From CAZKEW01 sp964558915 (GTDB lineage: Bacteria > Acidobacteriota > Aminicenantia > Aminicenantales > UBA8522): DNA of 15,598 bases. This document shows, piece after piece, positions 1 through 8,227 of the stretch. The DNA is taken from contig CAZLFV010000063.1 in assembly GCA_964558915.1 (NCBI GenBank), positions 1 to 15,598 on the forward strand, read 5' to 3'. A program made the position numbers and the translations under genes. Numbering within the stretch: position 1 is the stretch's first letter; each line of letters opens with the position of its first letter. The notes beneath the pieces were generated by a model. That model made no database searches. It saw only the letters and a list, made by a program, of their open reading frames with translations, and was not told the DNA's origin.

Positions 1-44
1 GAGACAATCCCTCTTAGCCTTTTAGGCAGGCGCTGAACTGGGAG

Positions 45-761
45 CTAGGAGCTCGATTCGGCTCCAAATTTATATCCGACGCCGCGTACCGTTTGGACAT
101 ATTTTCTGGCGCGGCCGAGCTTTTTCCTCATTCCAGTGATTTGATAATCCACGACCCTTTCGGTCACGGAGTAATTATCCTCGCGGACATGATCCAGGAT
201 TCGGGATCGGGTGAAGACCTGGTTTGGACTTCCGGCCAATAAAGAGAGGATGTCAAATTCGGTTTTGGTAAGTTCGACCTTTTCTCCATCGACGAGAACC
301 TCGTAAGCGTCCCGGTTAATCAGCAGCCCATCAAACTCCATGATATTGCGGTATCTATTTTCAGAGAGGCCCTTTCTGCGGAGCAGCGCATGGATTCGAG
401 CGATCAGAATTTGGGGCTCGAAGGGTTTGATGATGTAGTCATCCGCATATTCTTTCAATCCGAAGACGATGTCTTCCATTTGTCTTTTTCCGGTGAGCAT
501 GATGATGAAGATCGCGGCCGTCTGAGGGTCCTTCTTCAGGATCTGGCAGACTTTGTAGCCATCCATTCCCGGAAGGACCAGATCCAGAAGCATCACTTCG
601 GGCCGTTCTTTCCGGGCGATAATAATCGCTTCTTCCCCTGTTTGCGTGCAGAGGACGTTGAATCCTTCCTTCTCGAGGATATAGGCCAGGCTCTTTTGAA
701 GACTTACATCATCTTCAACGAGCAGGATCTTCGTTTTCTCCAGATGTTTGTCCACAGACAT
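45..761 (-). CDS. OmpR/PhoB-family response regulator
   Basis: Two-component response regulator that probably binds DNA after phosphorylation of its receiver. The 238-aa product has an N-terminal receiver: acidic pair EDD near residues 16-18, phospho-acceptor Asp about residue 60 in LLLDLVLPGMDG, Thr in MLTG, and Lys in IIKPFEP. A C-terminal winged helix follows (ELTKTEFDILSLL, then RVVDYQITGMRKKLG and VRGVGYKF). Length is normal for the family. The recognition-helix segment reads VDYQITGMRKKL where VDVHI-type residues are usual. I chose the ATG at 761 because the receiver begins about 15 residues later; an in-frame TTG at 794 would add 11 residues. Neither start has a strong Shine-Dalgarno. 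It is the last gene of a minus-strand run behind a PEP-binding gene and a tandem-receiver gene. No histidine kinase lies in the window, so its phosphodonor is unknown. Confidence 0.93.
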   Translation of the reverse strand: MSVDKHLEKTKILLVEDDVSLQKSLAYILEKEGFNVLCTQTGEEAIIIARKERPEVMLLDLVLPGMDGYKVCQILKKDPQTAAIFIIMLTGKRQMEDIVFGLKEYADDYIIKPFEPQILIARIHALLRRKGLSENRYRNIMEFDGLLINRDAYEVLVDGEKVELTKTEFDILSLLAGSPNQVFTRSRILDHVREDNYSVTERVVDYQITGMRKKLGRARKYVQTVRGVGYKFGAESSS

Positions 762-857
762 TATTTTAGCCAGATCCAAATAAAAATCAAACAATATCCA
801 AACAATCCGCTAAGACGTTGGCTTTCTCTAAATGCTCCGGTGGGGAGAAACTGAAAA

Positions 858-2295
858 TTACGGCTTGTTGAAATATTGGGCGTAGAACTTCTGCCACTTT
901 TCGACGATCGCGATCAACATTTCACTCAGTTTTGGCCCGCTCCCGTGAATCGGACGAAGTTCTTCGGCGAGCTCGGAATAGCCTTTTCTATCTAACCAGG
1001 AAGAGATAATATCATTGTCAGAAAACGGCTGGATTCTTTCTGGAGAAATTGTTTTGAGCAAGTTTTTGAGATCTTCAAGGTTGAATATCTTTACGCCATT
1101 GATAGTGAGAGGAGTGGCGTCGAGCCGCGATATTTCTTCTTTGAGATATTTTTTCAAGAGACAGATGAGCTTGAGGCCTTGACCTCGCATGGGGCGCAAG
1201 ACATCCGCGAGTTCTCCGTAGCTGTGCATATAGAGCCAGGTCGAAAACTTGTCTTTTTGCCCGTAACTTTCTATGATTTTTCTTAATTCCCGCCCTGCCC
1301 GAGTGTTTTTTTCCGCTTCAGACAGGATCCCATAAAGGCCCTGAATATTTTTAAGCCGATGCAATTCCTTGCCCTCTTTATCGCAGATCAGGAAGTCGCT
1401 CAAGCCGGAGAAATCACGAATGTATTCCCTCAGTTTTTCGAGACTCCCCGGGTCTCCTTTTGGCAGAAGGAAGGCCATGCTCTTGAATTCATTGACCTCC
1501 TTGGCCTTGGAGGCGATGATGACGGGAATCCGTGGATAATATAGGCTGATTAAGCGNNNNNNNNNNATCGCTGTTGAGCTGATTTCCTTTCGGGAAAAAA
1601 ATATCGGCGATCAGACAGACGACATCGTCTCCGTGGCCGTGCGACCGGTAATTGCGGCTATCGATTTGAGATTCTTCCGTCACCCCGAAAAGAAATTGTA
1701 AGGTTTCTTCGTAAGTTCGTGTGACCATCACATCGGCACGCTGTCCGACGATGCTGTGCAATGTTGGGAGGAATTGGGACAACCAGCGAGGTTCGTCATC
1801 CACGACCAAAAAAATAAATCGGCGGACCTTTGAGGACTTCCGGATGTTGATTAAATCTTCCGCTGCTCTAACGACGGAGGTAATAAGCAGAGGAGGGACA
1901 AGATCTTGTGTGTTGTAGGCGAAAATCAAGTCTGCCTGCGCAGTGTAGGGGTACTTTTTTTGGACGGGTTGAGGGGGAGAACAGTGAACAAAAGGGCTGG
2001 CGGAAAGAAGGACAGCCGCGGCATCAGGATTGTGGGCTCGAATTTTGTCGCAGTCGACGAGAGGTAGAGAAGTGTCATCGAAAACAAACACCGTTGCCTG
2101 GTCGGAGGTGAAGTTGGAAACGGACTGGGGACTGACTAAAACCTCGATTTTGAGCCAGGGCATATTCTCCTTGAGAATCTGAGGAGATTCCCGGATTCGC
2201 GCTTCTGCGGCAAAGATGACCACATTCCTAACTTTGAGCGGATTGATGATCCTGGGAGTGAACGGAAATTCCGGCACCGCCGTTTTAGCTGCCAT
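858..2295 (-). CDS. Tandem-receiver signalling protein with duplicated C-terminal repeat, interrupted by N gap
   Basis: One gene that the assembly gap splits into two open frames. The upstream part (2295 to 1567) holds a degenerate receiver-like unit (FVFDDTSLPLVD near residues 71-80). A better receiver follows, with LVVDDEP near 164-170 and the putative phospho-Asp near 231 in CLIADIFFPKG. Downstream of the gap the open frame reads LISLYYPRIPVIIASKAKE and then FLLPKGDPGSLEKLREYI, which is the second half of a receiver. Two copies of a repeat follow: FSTWLYMHSYGELADVLRP and ISSWLDRKGYSELAEELRP. From memory, the same receiver and SNWL-type segments are fused to a PPDK N-terminal domain in single large Bacteroidota proteins. 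The ATG at 2295 overlaps the stop of the preceding gene and has AAGG upstream; an earlier ATG at 2337 is possible. The role is probably phosphosignal relay, which is inferred. Confidence 0.8.
1557..1566. other. Assembly gap (10 N)
   Basis: Ten ambiguous bases lie inside the tandem-receiver gene. The flanking coding frames differ, so the true gap length is not ten bases modulo three. By comparison with receiver folds only a few residues around the beta3/alpha3 region should be missing. This is a scaffold join, not evidence that the gene is broken. Confidence 0.98.
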
Positions 2296-3955
2296 TTCCA
2301 ACGACGACCTTGCACCATTGATGAATGGAGTCGGCAAAAATCGTTGCGGGCTTAGGAAAAGTCAGCAATGATAGAGCCTCATCAGGATTAGCCGAGGAGA
2401 AGAACCAGGGATCAATCCTGTCTCGGGCAGGTGTAATATAACCATAGATGATGTTGTTCCCCATCAAGTTGGTTAAGAAGTGTGTTCCCTGCGTTCCGTA
2501 CATCCGGGTTTGGAGTCTTTTTTGTTCTTCGTCGTATCCGCCCTGGATCATGTAAAGGAAATGACTGCCATAGATCCCTCCTGTGAGTTGGTCATCCTCG
2601 GGAAGGGGTTCAGAGCGTCCGGCAATATCCACGCCGTATTCAAAAATAGCTGCCGCCTGGTCAACCTCTTTGTAATCGACATAAATGCCCCAGTCTTTAT
2701 TTTTGCTTCCCAGCCGGCCAGGAACAATCAAAACGTACCTTTCATTTTTTTGCTGCATTTGGTGGTTAATTGTTGAGATTTTTGCGCGAACTGTCTCATT
2801 CATATCTTTGTTATAGACGAAGGGAGAAATGACGACGGCGTATTTTATGCCTTCGATAATGCCGTGGCCTTGGGAGTTCTCGATCGACAGAAAAGTCTGC
2901 TGGGGCTTCTCGGGAATCCGGATAGAGTCCCATTTGAGTTCGGGCAGGGGGGTGAGCTGGACGATATGAAACACGCCGTCCGCTTTGTCCTTCTTGGCGA
3001 AGTCGATGTTAAAAACAAATTCAATCTGGAATTGAGGCGCAAGTCGGGCAGAAATTGTCTCCATGATCTCGATGAGACTCGTTTTAAAACGGTAATGATT
3101 GTTCTGGATGAGTTCTTCGATGGTGATGAGGTTGTTGGAGATTCCCAACAGCTTGATCTTATGGTAATTGGCGAAGTCGACGTGCAGTTTTTTCATGGTT
3201 TCCAGTTCCTCTCCCCGGAGCTCTCTGTTCTTGGTCATATCCAGGGCATAAAAATACTGCTGTCCCTTCCCGATTTGAAGCAGCTTGAGAGGAATGGGGT
3301 CCTTGATCGTCGCCATGGAAATCACCGGAAAGTCATCCAGCACAGTCGCATACCCATGGCCAAAGGCGATTCTGGCAAAACCTCCTTTAGGGTCCTGGCC
3401 TTTCAGGGCGTGAGGAAAATAGGAATTCGCCACTCCCGAGATGTAGGGGTAATAACATGGGCCGGCCCGCGTGTCATCAAAGATCCCCGGGATCGGGTTC
3501 ATAATGATGGCCATTTTTTCTCGGCTGGATGGAGTCTGCTTCCGGTTGAAATCATTGTAGATATGAACTATCGCCTGGAGGACTTGAAGAAGACGAATTC
3601 GAGGGTCAGGATGATTATTGGGCAGCATGTAGGAAGTGTATTCGCCGGCATGAATCACCGCGATTCCCTCGGCCGATATCCCCGCTTCATTTGTTGCTGA
3701 AGAGCGAACGCAGATGGGAGCATCTCCCAACTCGTTCATGATCGACTCAATAATATCTGATTCTTCTTTCCCAAACTTCTTGCCGCTGTCCCTAAATCGG
3801 TCATAAAACGTTGTGCTGAGGATACGGGTCTTAAGCTTGGCGGTATTCGGGATGGGGCATTCGTTGATCCTGGCCAGGCCCACCCCTTTTCCTCCCCACG
3901 AGCCATCTCCGTAAATTTTGATGTCCCCGGGCTGTCCTATGACCTTGACGCTCAT
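2285..3955 (-). CDS. PEP/pyruvate-binding domain protein (PPDK N-terminal, ATP-grasp-like)
   Basis: A 556-aa protein of the pyruvate phosphate dikinase/PEP synthase N-terminal (ATP-binding) family. Visible hallmarks are GGKGVGL (21-27), the basic/serine motif ICVRSSATNE (81-90), FGHGYATVLDDFP (198-210), IEFVFNID followed by FHIVQLTPLPE, VPGRLGSKNKDWG (411-423), and two histidine motifs, YGSHFLYMI (462-470) and QGTHFLTNL (489-497). It lacks the phosphohistidine swivelling domain and the PEP-binding barrel of true PPDK or PEP synthase, so it is unlikely to make PEP by itself. The stop overlaps the start region of the tandem-receiver gene, and the response regulator follows, which implies translational coupling and a signalling role. 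A regulatory kinase or phosphotransfer function is inference. The ATG at 3955 sits close behind a predicted promoter and has only a weak AAGAG upstream. Confidence 0.88.
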   Translation of the reverse strand: MSVKVIGQPGDIKIYGDGSWGGKGVGLARINECPIPNTAKLKTRILSTTFYDRFRDSGKKFGKEESDIIESIMNELGDAPICVRSSATNEAGISAEGIAVIHAGEYTSYMLPNNHPDPRIRLLQVLQAIVHIYNDFNRKQTPSSREKMAIIMNPIPGIFDDTRAGPCYYPYISGVANSYFPHALKGQDPKGGFARIAFGHGYATVLDDFPVISMATIKDPIPLKLLQIGKGQQYFYALDMTKNRELRGEELETMKKLHVDFANYHKIKLLGISNNLITIEELIQNNHYRFKTSLIEIMETISARLAPQFQIEFVFNIDFAKKDKADGVFHIVQLTPLPELKWDSIRIPEKPQQTFLSIENSQGHGIIEGIKYAVVISPFVYNKDMNETVRAKISTINHQMQQKNERYVLIVPGRLGSKNKDWGIYVDYKEVDQAAAIFEYGVDIAGRSEPLPEDDQLTGGIYGSHFLYMIQGGYDEEQKRLQTRMYGTQGTHFLTNLMGNNIIYGYITPARDRIDPWFFSSANPDEALSLLTFPKPATIFADSIHQWCKVVVGNGS

Positions 3956-3967
3956 TGCTCTTAATTT

Positions 3968-3996
3968 ATATTAAGTGAAAATATGGTCTGAGTAAA
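3968..3996 (-). promoter_or_regulatory. Candidate sigma70 promoter of the PEP-binding/receiver operon
   Basis: On the minus strand TTTACT (3996-3991) and TAATAT (3973-3968) are separated by exactly 17 bp. The predicted start near 3961 leaves a leader of only about six bases before the ATG at 3955. The -10 is a modest match (4 of 6), so this is a candidate only. Confidence 0.4.
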
Positions 3997-4075
3997 GTGC
4001 CCCCAGAATAGGGAGAAATGACAATGCGTCTTAGGGGAAGCGAACGCAATAATATAGACTTTTTCTTGCCGGCAA

Positions 4076-6257
4076 TCACGGCCTGAGCGATAGCGATATT
4101 TTTAAGACGCCCCGCTCTTCCAGGGGGTAGAAGCGGCTGGTTGGGTCCCAGCGCCTCTCCCATCCCTTATTGTAGACGAGGAAAATCTCGTTGCCGGGTG
4201 AAATTTGCCAGCGCAGGCGGGCATTCCAGCCGAGTTGCCTGGAGATGCTGTCGTATTGAATGTAGTTCATGAACCCGAGTTCGGGCGAAAGGAAAATATC
4301 GGCCTTGACCTGATAAACGTTCTCGTTGAAGTTACCCTGGGGAAGCCTTCCCCGGACGAGGTTGATGTCAAATTCCAAGCTCACGTAGCCTTTGTACTTC
4401 ACTGTTAGCCCGATCTTCAGGTCATCGTAGTGGCCTGAATAGAACCCGCCGAAGTTGTAGTTTATGTCAAAGGCCGCCGGCCGATAAGTGGCGGTGTTGA
4501 AATTGAGACGATAGCTCGTGAAATCATACGGCCCGGCGGGCAGGATGATGCCCTCGGCGACCTCAAAGTCATACGGTAATACGTCATAGTAGGGCTCGAT
4601 CGAAATACTCCCCGCTCTGGGTCCTCAGGCTGAAAGGCGAGGCCTCGAGCCTTCTCGTCTCGAGTTTGCCAGAGAGGTCCCAATAATAATCGCCGCTTGC
4701 CTCAAAGAAGAACTGCCGGACGTACTTTGCCAAGAAACCCTTTGACGGCCGCGGCTCGAGTCCGATGCGGAGGTATGCGGTCTGGATGCCCTGCCGCATC
4801 ATATAGCCGAGCCCCGGGTCCAGTGCCTCTCCATAATAAGCATAGGTCGACTCGACATTCCAGAGGTCATTAGGATAGTTGGCTCTGAGGCCGAAGCCGT
4901 GGTGGCGCCCCTCTTTCTTTTCGTTCCAGTTATAAGCCATCCAGGCGGCGAGCATAAGGTTCTTGTTCCCCGTAAACCTGGATGTCGAGTAGTTGAAGTC
5001 CACACCGGCCAGAGAGTTTCTTTCGCCCGTCGGGCTGCCGTTTGTGAAAATCCAGCCGACTTTGCTTTCGGAAAAGATGTCCTGTGTCATCCGTGCGGCA
5101 AGGAGATTTGTGCTGGCCAGGCTTTCGAATTTTCCGGTTTGAACGTCCAGGAAGGCCAGGTTCGTTTTTCCAATCTTGCCATAAAGCTTGGTGCCAAAAA
5201 TTACCGGAACTTGCTTGCCTTCATAAAGCCCGATTCTTCGGCTGAAGAAAGGGATGAAGCTGATGCTCGAACTGAAGCTGAACGTCTCCGACCCTTCCAA
5301 GAAGAACATCCTTTTTTCAGGGAAGAAGAGGGGGAACCGGGTCAGGTTGATGCGGCGTTCGTCAACTTCGGTCTCGGCAAAGTCCATGTTGCAGCTGACA
5401 ACGCCCACCAGGTTGGGCGTGAAACTCTTATAAATGTCGAAGCCCGCATCCGGATTCCAGTCATAGCTCTCAGGGTTGGCGCTCGTTTTTTGGACACTCG
5501 CTAGGCCGTAGGGCCGGAAGGTTATTCCCAGGCCCTGCTTGATCCCTCCGATTCCGTCTAACTGCGCCGCTTCCATGGGATTATTGAAGTTGCTGTCCCT
5601 GGTCGTGCCGGAAAGCCGGATTGTCTCCTGCTTGCGGGCGATATAGCGTTCAACGTTGATTCCCCAAACCGCGAGCCCGGGCTTGAACGAGATTGTCTTG
5701 AAGGGGATCCTGAGCTCTGCGCTCCAGCCATTATCGAGGATCCGGCTCTTGGGCTCCCAGATTCCATCCCAGTTGAGGCTGGCCTGCCCGCCCGACGTCA
5801 GGCCTTCGCTCCAGCCGCCGCGAGGATTGACGAAGAAGATGTAGGCGGTCCTTTTGTCCTGGAAAGGGTCGAGCAGGACTTTAAGGGTATCGTCGCTGAG
5901 CGTATGCGGTACGTGGCCGAAGCCCCAGAATTCCTGTTGGCCGCCGCTATCGTGTGCGAGGGAGTTGGCTGCAATCCGGCTTGGCTCGCTGTCGTAGCAA
6001 AGGATGCCGATGTAGAGGTTTGCATCATCGTACAGGACTCTCAGCTCAGTCTTCTCTGTCGGGTCCTGGTTGGGCTGCGGCTCCACCATGCGGAAGTTGG
6101 AGTACGGGATAGTGAACTCCCAGGCGAGGTCGGAAAGGCTGCCATCGACCTTAGGGCCATTTTCGATGCGAACGGCCTTGAGCTCGGCGGCAAAACTCAG
6201 GGGAGGCAGGGCGATTAACAAGATGAAGATGAATGGTGGAACGCTTTTCTTTTTCAT
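4076..6257 (-). CDS. DUF5916 outer-membrane-type protein with N-terminal CBM9-like domain, one frameshift
   Basis: A secreted protein of the DUF5916 family. It has a signal peptide at residues 1-23 ending in LSFA before AELKAV. A CBM9-like beta sandwich (about 25-230) contains PKVDGSLSDLAWE, YDDANLYIGILCYD and LRIPFKTISF. The rest is a long beta-rich region with aromatic ends, typical of an outer-membrane barrel. The first frame stops at 4584 after GEYFDRALL. One frame over, the sequence continues as SIEPYYDVLPYDFEV and runs to a stop at 4076, giving about 727 residues, the usual family length. A single missing base near 4601-4604 accounts for this. The natural C-terminus ends in GVLKISLSLRP. 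An AAGAAGG abuts the ATG. Substrate is unknown; carbohydrate binding is only suggested by the fold. Either a sequencing error or a recent inactivation is possible. Confidence 0.85.
4601..4604 (-). other. Frameshift site in the DUF5916 gene
   Basis: Minus-strand codons read GAG TAT TTC and then need one extra base before ATC GAG CCC TAC TAT to restore the family sequence GEYF-x-IEPYYD. Both sides are otherwise uninterrupted and in family register, so a single-base loss is the simplest explanation. Confidence 0.8.
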
Positions 6258-6307
6258 CCTTCTTGGCTTTTCTCGGAGCAGACCGCAGAACCTGCAAAGG
6301 GTTGCTT

Positions 6308-6336
6308 ATTTTATTAGCTTTGGCGGACTTTTTCAA
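6308..6336 (-). promoter_or_regulatory. Sigma70-type promoter of the DUF5916 gene
   Basis: On the minus strand TTGAAA (6336-6331), a 17-bp spacer and TAAAAT (6313-6308) match the consensus at 5 of 6 bases each. The start would lie near 6301, giving a leader of about 45 bases to the ATG at 6257. Confidence 0.65.
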
Positions 6337-6455
6337 TTCCGTAAAAATAAATGGGGACGATCCTATTTTTTCTCTCCGTATTCTCCCCTATGAATTTTAA
6401 GCCCCAAAAAGTAGATCCGTGCCCATATGCGGCAAAATTTTATAGTAAAATATAC

Positions 6456-6486
6456 TTGACACAAAGTTATATATACTGTATATATA
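6456..6486 (+). promoter_or_regulatory. Promoter with overlapping 19-nt palindrome (putative XRE operator)
   Basis: A perfect TTGACA (6456-6461) is followed by a 17-bp spacer and TATATA (6479-6484). A perfect palindrome with 9-bp arms around T6477 covers 6468-6486, so it overlaps both spacer and -10. The gene starting at 6519 encodes a small XRE repressor, which makes autorepression likely. The sequence is very AT-rich, so part of the symmetry could be compositional. GAGGA (6506-6510) is the ribosome-binding site, 8 bases before the ATG. Confidence 0.65.
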
Positions 6487-6518
6487 TTATAGTATGCTTT
6501 ACAGTGAGGACTTAGCAA

Positions 6519-6725
6519 ATGAGGCTGGGCAATAGGCTGAAGCGGTTCCGGTTTGATTACGGCGACATGTCACAGGAGGCGCTGGCGAAGGAGGTCGGGG
6601 TTACCCGCCAGACCATCCACTCGATCGAGCGGCGCAAATTCGTTCCCTCCACCCTGCTCGCGCTCAAGATTGCCCGCTTCTTCGGCAAACCCGTAGAGGA
6701 CATTTTCTATATCGAGGATGAATAG
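6519..6725 (+). CDS. Small XRE-family HTH transcriptional regulator
   Basis: A 68-aa protein that is almost entirely a Cro/C1-type helix-turn-helix: MSQEALAKEVGVTRQTIHSIE (about 17-37) followed by FVPSTLLALKIARFFGKPVEDIF. It has no sensory domain, as is usual for the YozG-like mini-regulators paired with a membrane protein. The start has GAGGA at good spacing. A near-consensus promoter with a palindrome lies just upstream. The next gene begins 39 bases after the stop on the same strand, so the two probably share a transcript. Regulation of its own operon is the likely role; a signal is not evident. Confidence 0.93.
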   Translation: MRLGNRLKRFRFDYGDMSQEALAKEVGVTRQTIHSIERRKFVPSTLLALKIARFFGKPVEDIFYIEDE

Positions 6726-6764
6726 GCGATAGCGCAATAATATGCAACCGATGGGGATATCACC

Positions 6765-7631
6765 GTGAAAAAGAATTTCTCCTCCAGTAGTATCATCACG
6801 CTGGTCTTGAGCCTCGTCACTTTTCTGTGGCTTCTATTCCATTTCCATAGGATCCGCACGGACCTGCCCGGCGTCCTCCGGTTTGACTTTTCAGATTATT
6901 CGGACATCCTCATCGGCACGGGCTACCTGGTCATGCTGCTATTTCATGTCGCCGCCTTCATCTTCGTGTTCAAGCAGGCGCGCTTTATGAATCAGTTCGG
7001 CGGCCGACAGATGCTGACGCTCCTACTCGGGATCGTCTCCCTGTTTGCTATCGCGATGGAAAAAGTCATGTATGACGAGATCGCCCATGAAATGTCCGTA
7101 GAATATCCGGTACCCAGCGAAGTATCCCTTCTGTACGGGTGTCTTACTGTCAATGCCCTTTTCTGCGTTGTCATGATGGTCGCGGCATATCGCGCGCTGG
7201 TTCGGGTCCCTTTGACCGTCAACGCGCCAATATCAAAAGACGAGCGCGTGTTCACTATAGCTCAGGTAATGGGGATCGCCTCCGGTATCATGGGATTACT
7301 CCTGACAATATTTATCATCGGGCGGCAGACGCCATCCGAACGGTTCTGGATATACATTCCCTTCTATCTGCTCTTTCTGATTCCCTATGCCCTGGCCGTG
7401 CTTTACTGGCTCGTCATAAAACGGCGGGAACGGCTGGCCGACTGGTATGACGAAAAACAGGTGCGGGACGTCTTGAAGGGATCGCTCACGGCCCTCATCC
7501 TCTCGGTTCCCGGACTATTTATTCTGGCGCTTGTTCGCCGGCCGCTTGGCTTTTACTGGTTTCCGTACTACCTCTTTCTCGTTCTGTCGCTGTTTTCAGT
7601 CAGCACGCTTTACTATTTCAAACAGGACTAG
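6765..7631 (+). CDS. Integral membrane protein, eight predicted helices, partner of XRE regulator
   Basis: A 288-aa hydrophobic protein that I do not recognise as a named family. Eight membrane segments can be picked out: about 9-27, 45-69, 83-97, 117-137, 165-187, 196-218, 238-256 and 263-284. Charged loops separate them, including the stretch VIKRRERLADWYDEKQ, probably cytoplasmic under the positive-inside rule. The start is GTG with GGGGA upstream. No catalytic motif, transporter signature or signal peptidase site is visible. The pairing of a minimal XRE repressor with a multi-pass membrane protein is a recurrent bacterial module, but its function is generally unknown. Confidence 0.82.
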   Translation: MKKNFSSSSIITLVLSLVTFLWLLFHFHRIRTDLPGVLRFDFSDYSDILIGTGYLVMLLFHVAAFIFVFKQARFMNQFGGRQMLTLLLGIVSLFAIAMEKVMYDEIAHEMSVEYPVPSEVSLLYGCLTVNALFCVVMMVAAYRALVRVPLTVNAPISKDERVFTIAQVMGIASGIMGLLLTIFIIGRQTPSERFWIYIPFYLLFLIPYALAVLYWLVIKRRERLADWYDEKQVRDVLKGSLTALILSVPGLFILALVRRPLGFYWFPYYLFLVLSLFSVSTLYYFKQD

Positions 7632-7715
7632 TTCGGTTTTTTTCTTGATAAGCTTCTGCAATTCCGCGGGCACGCTCCTTTCTTTCTGTTTTTCCCCATA
7701 AATATTCAGTGCCCA

Positions 7716-7735
7716 AAATAGGAGAGTCTCTATTT
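7716..7735. repeat. Small imperfect hairpin at the end of the DUF3795 gene
   Basis: AAATAG (7716-7721), a bulged G, and AGA pair with TCT and CTATTT (7727-7735) around a single-base apex. In practice the apex would open to a small loop. It overlaps the DUF3795 stop codon and sits between convergent genes, so it may help end transcription. Similar text occurs near 6346-6365, 6378-6412 and 3997-4016. Confidence 0.4.
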
Positions 7736-8087
7736 ACTTGCCTATTTCTTTGCGGATTGCCTCCAGCTTGTCCTTAAGGATGGGGGCGAACGTCCAGAAC
7801 CCTTTCAGTATCTCACAGCCATAGTCCGGGCAATGCGCGCATGTTGTAACTCCGCGCTTGGACGCGCAGAGCCTGATCGCGCATGTCGCCGCGTGGGCCG
7901 TGCTCGCTCTTTTTCCCGATGGACAGCCGTCACAGATGCACATGTCTGCGGTGATCTTTTTGGCGCCGAACTGCTCCGTCCATTTTTTCGCCGCCTCTTC
8001 CAGTCCGGCCTGGTCGTTTTTCTGAGTGGCGACATAAGCTTCGCACTCTCCGCAATCAAGTCCGCAGTAGGCTTGAATGTTAGCCAT
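7734..8087 (-). CDS. DUF3795 cysteine-rich protein
   Basis: A 117-aa protein with the DUF3795 opening motif AYCGLDCGECEAY. Eleven cysteines lie at about 8, 12, 15, 50, 52, 55, 69, 74, 83, 86 and 91, including CICDGC and CAHCPDYGC clusters. Such spacing suggests metal binding (zinc or an Fe-S cluster), but no function is established for the family. Length is typical. The ATG at 8087 has AAAGGA six bases upstream. It stands alone on the minus strand, convergent with the membrane protein gene and divergent from the dehydrogenase gene. Confidence 0.92.
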   Translation of the reverse strand: MANIQAYCGLDCGECEAYVATQKNDQAGLEEAAKKWTEQFGAKKITADMCICDGCPSGKRASTAHAATCAIRLCASKRGVTTCAHCPDYGCEILKGFWTFAPILKDKLEAIRKEIGK

Positions 8088-8190
8088 GGTTCTTTCCTTT
8101 CAGAAAATTTATAGTGTTTCGATATTATTATTAGATTTGGATCTCTGTCAATGCCCCGCAGGCAAAAAGCAGGCTCCTATGGTGTTAAGG

Positions 8191-8199
8191 TGATATAAT
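8191..8199 (+). promoter_or_regulatory. Extended -10 promoter of the dehydrogenase gene
   Basis: TGATATAAT is a perfect extended -10 element. No good -35 lies 16-18 bases upstream, as is common for extended -10 promoters. Transcription would begin near 8206, after the upstream ATG at 8198, which supports the start at 8228. Confidence 0.55.
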
Positions 8200-8227
8200 G
8201 AAACCAAAGCATTCATGGAGGATGTTT

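Noticed and set aside
1..44. Possible terminator after the response regulator
   Set aside because: Only a 3-4 bp stem (GCCT/AGGC) can form and no U-run follows on the minus strand.
390..854. Long plus-strand ORF opposite the response regulator
   Set aside because: It is the reverse-frame shadow of the response-regulator coding sequence and has no family pattern.
2864..3700. 278-codon plus-strand ORF opposite the PEP-binding gene
   Set aside because: The minus frame carries clear PPDK motifs through the whole interval, so the plus ORF is a shadow.
4899..5504. 201-codon plus-strand ORF opposite the DUF5916 gene
   Set aside because: Reverse-frame shadow; the minus strand has the family signature.
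6476..6504. Possible LexA-like box (CTGT...ACAG) upstream of the XRE gene
   Set aside because: The half sites are about 21 bases apart instead of 8, so it does not fit a LexA operator.
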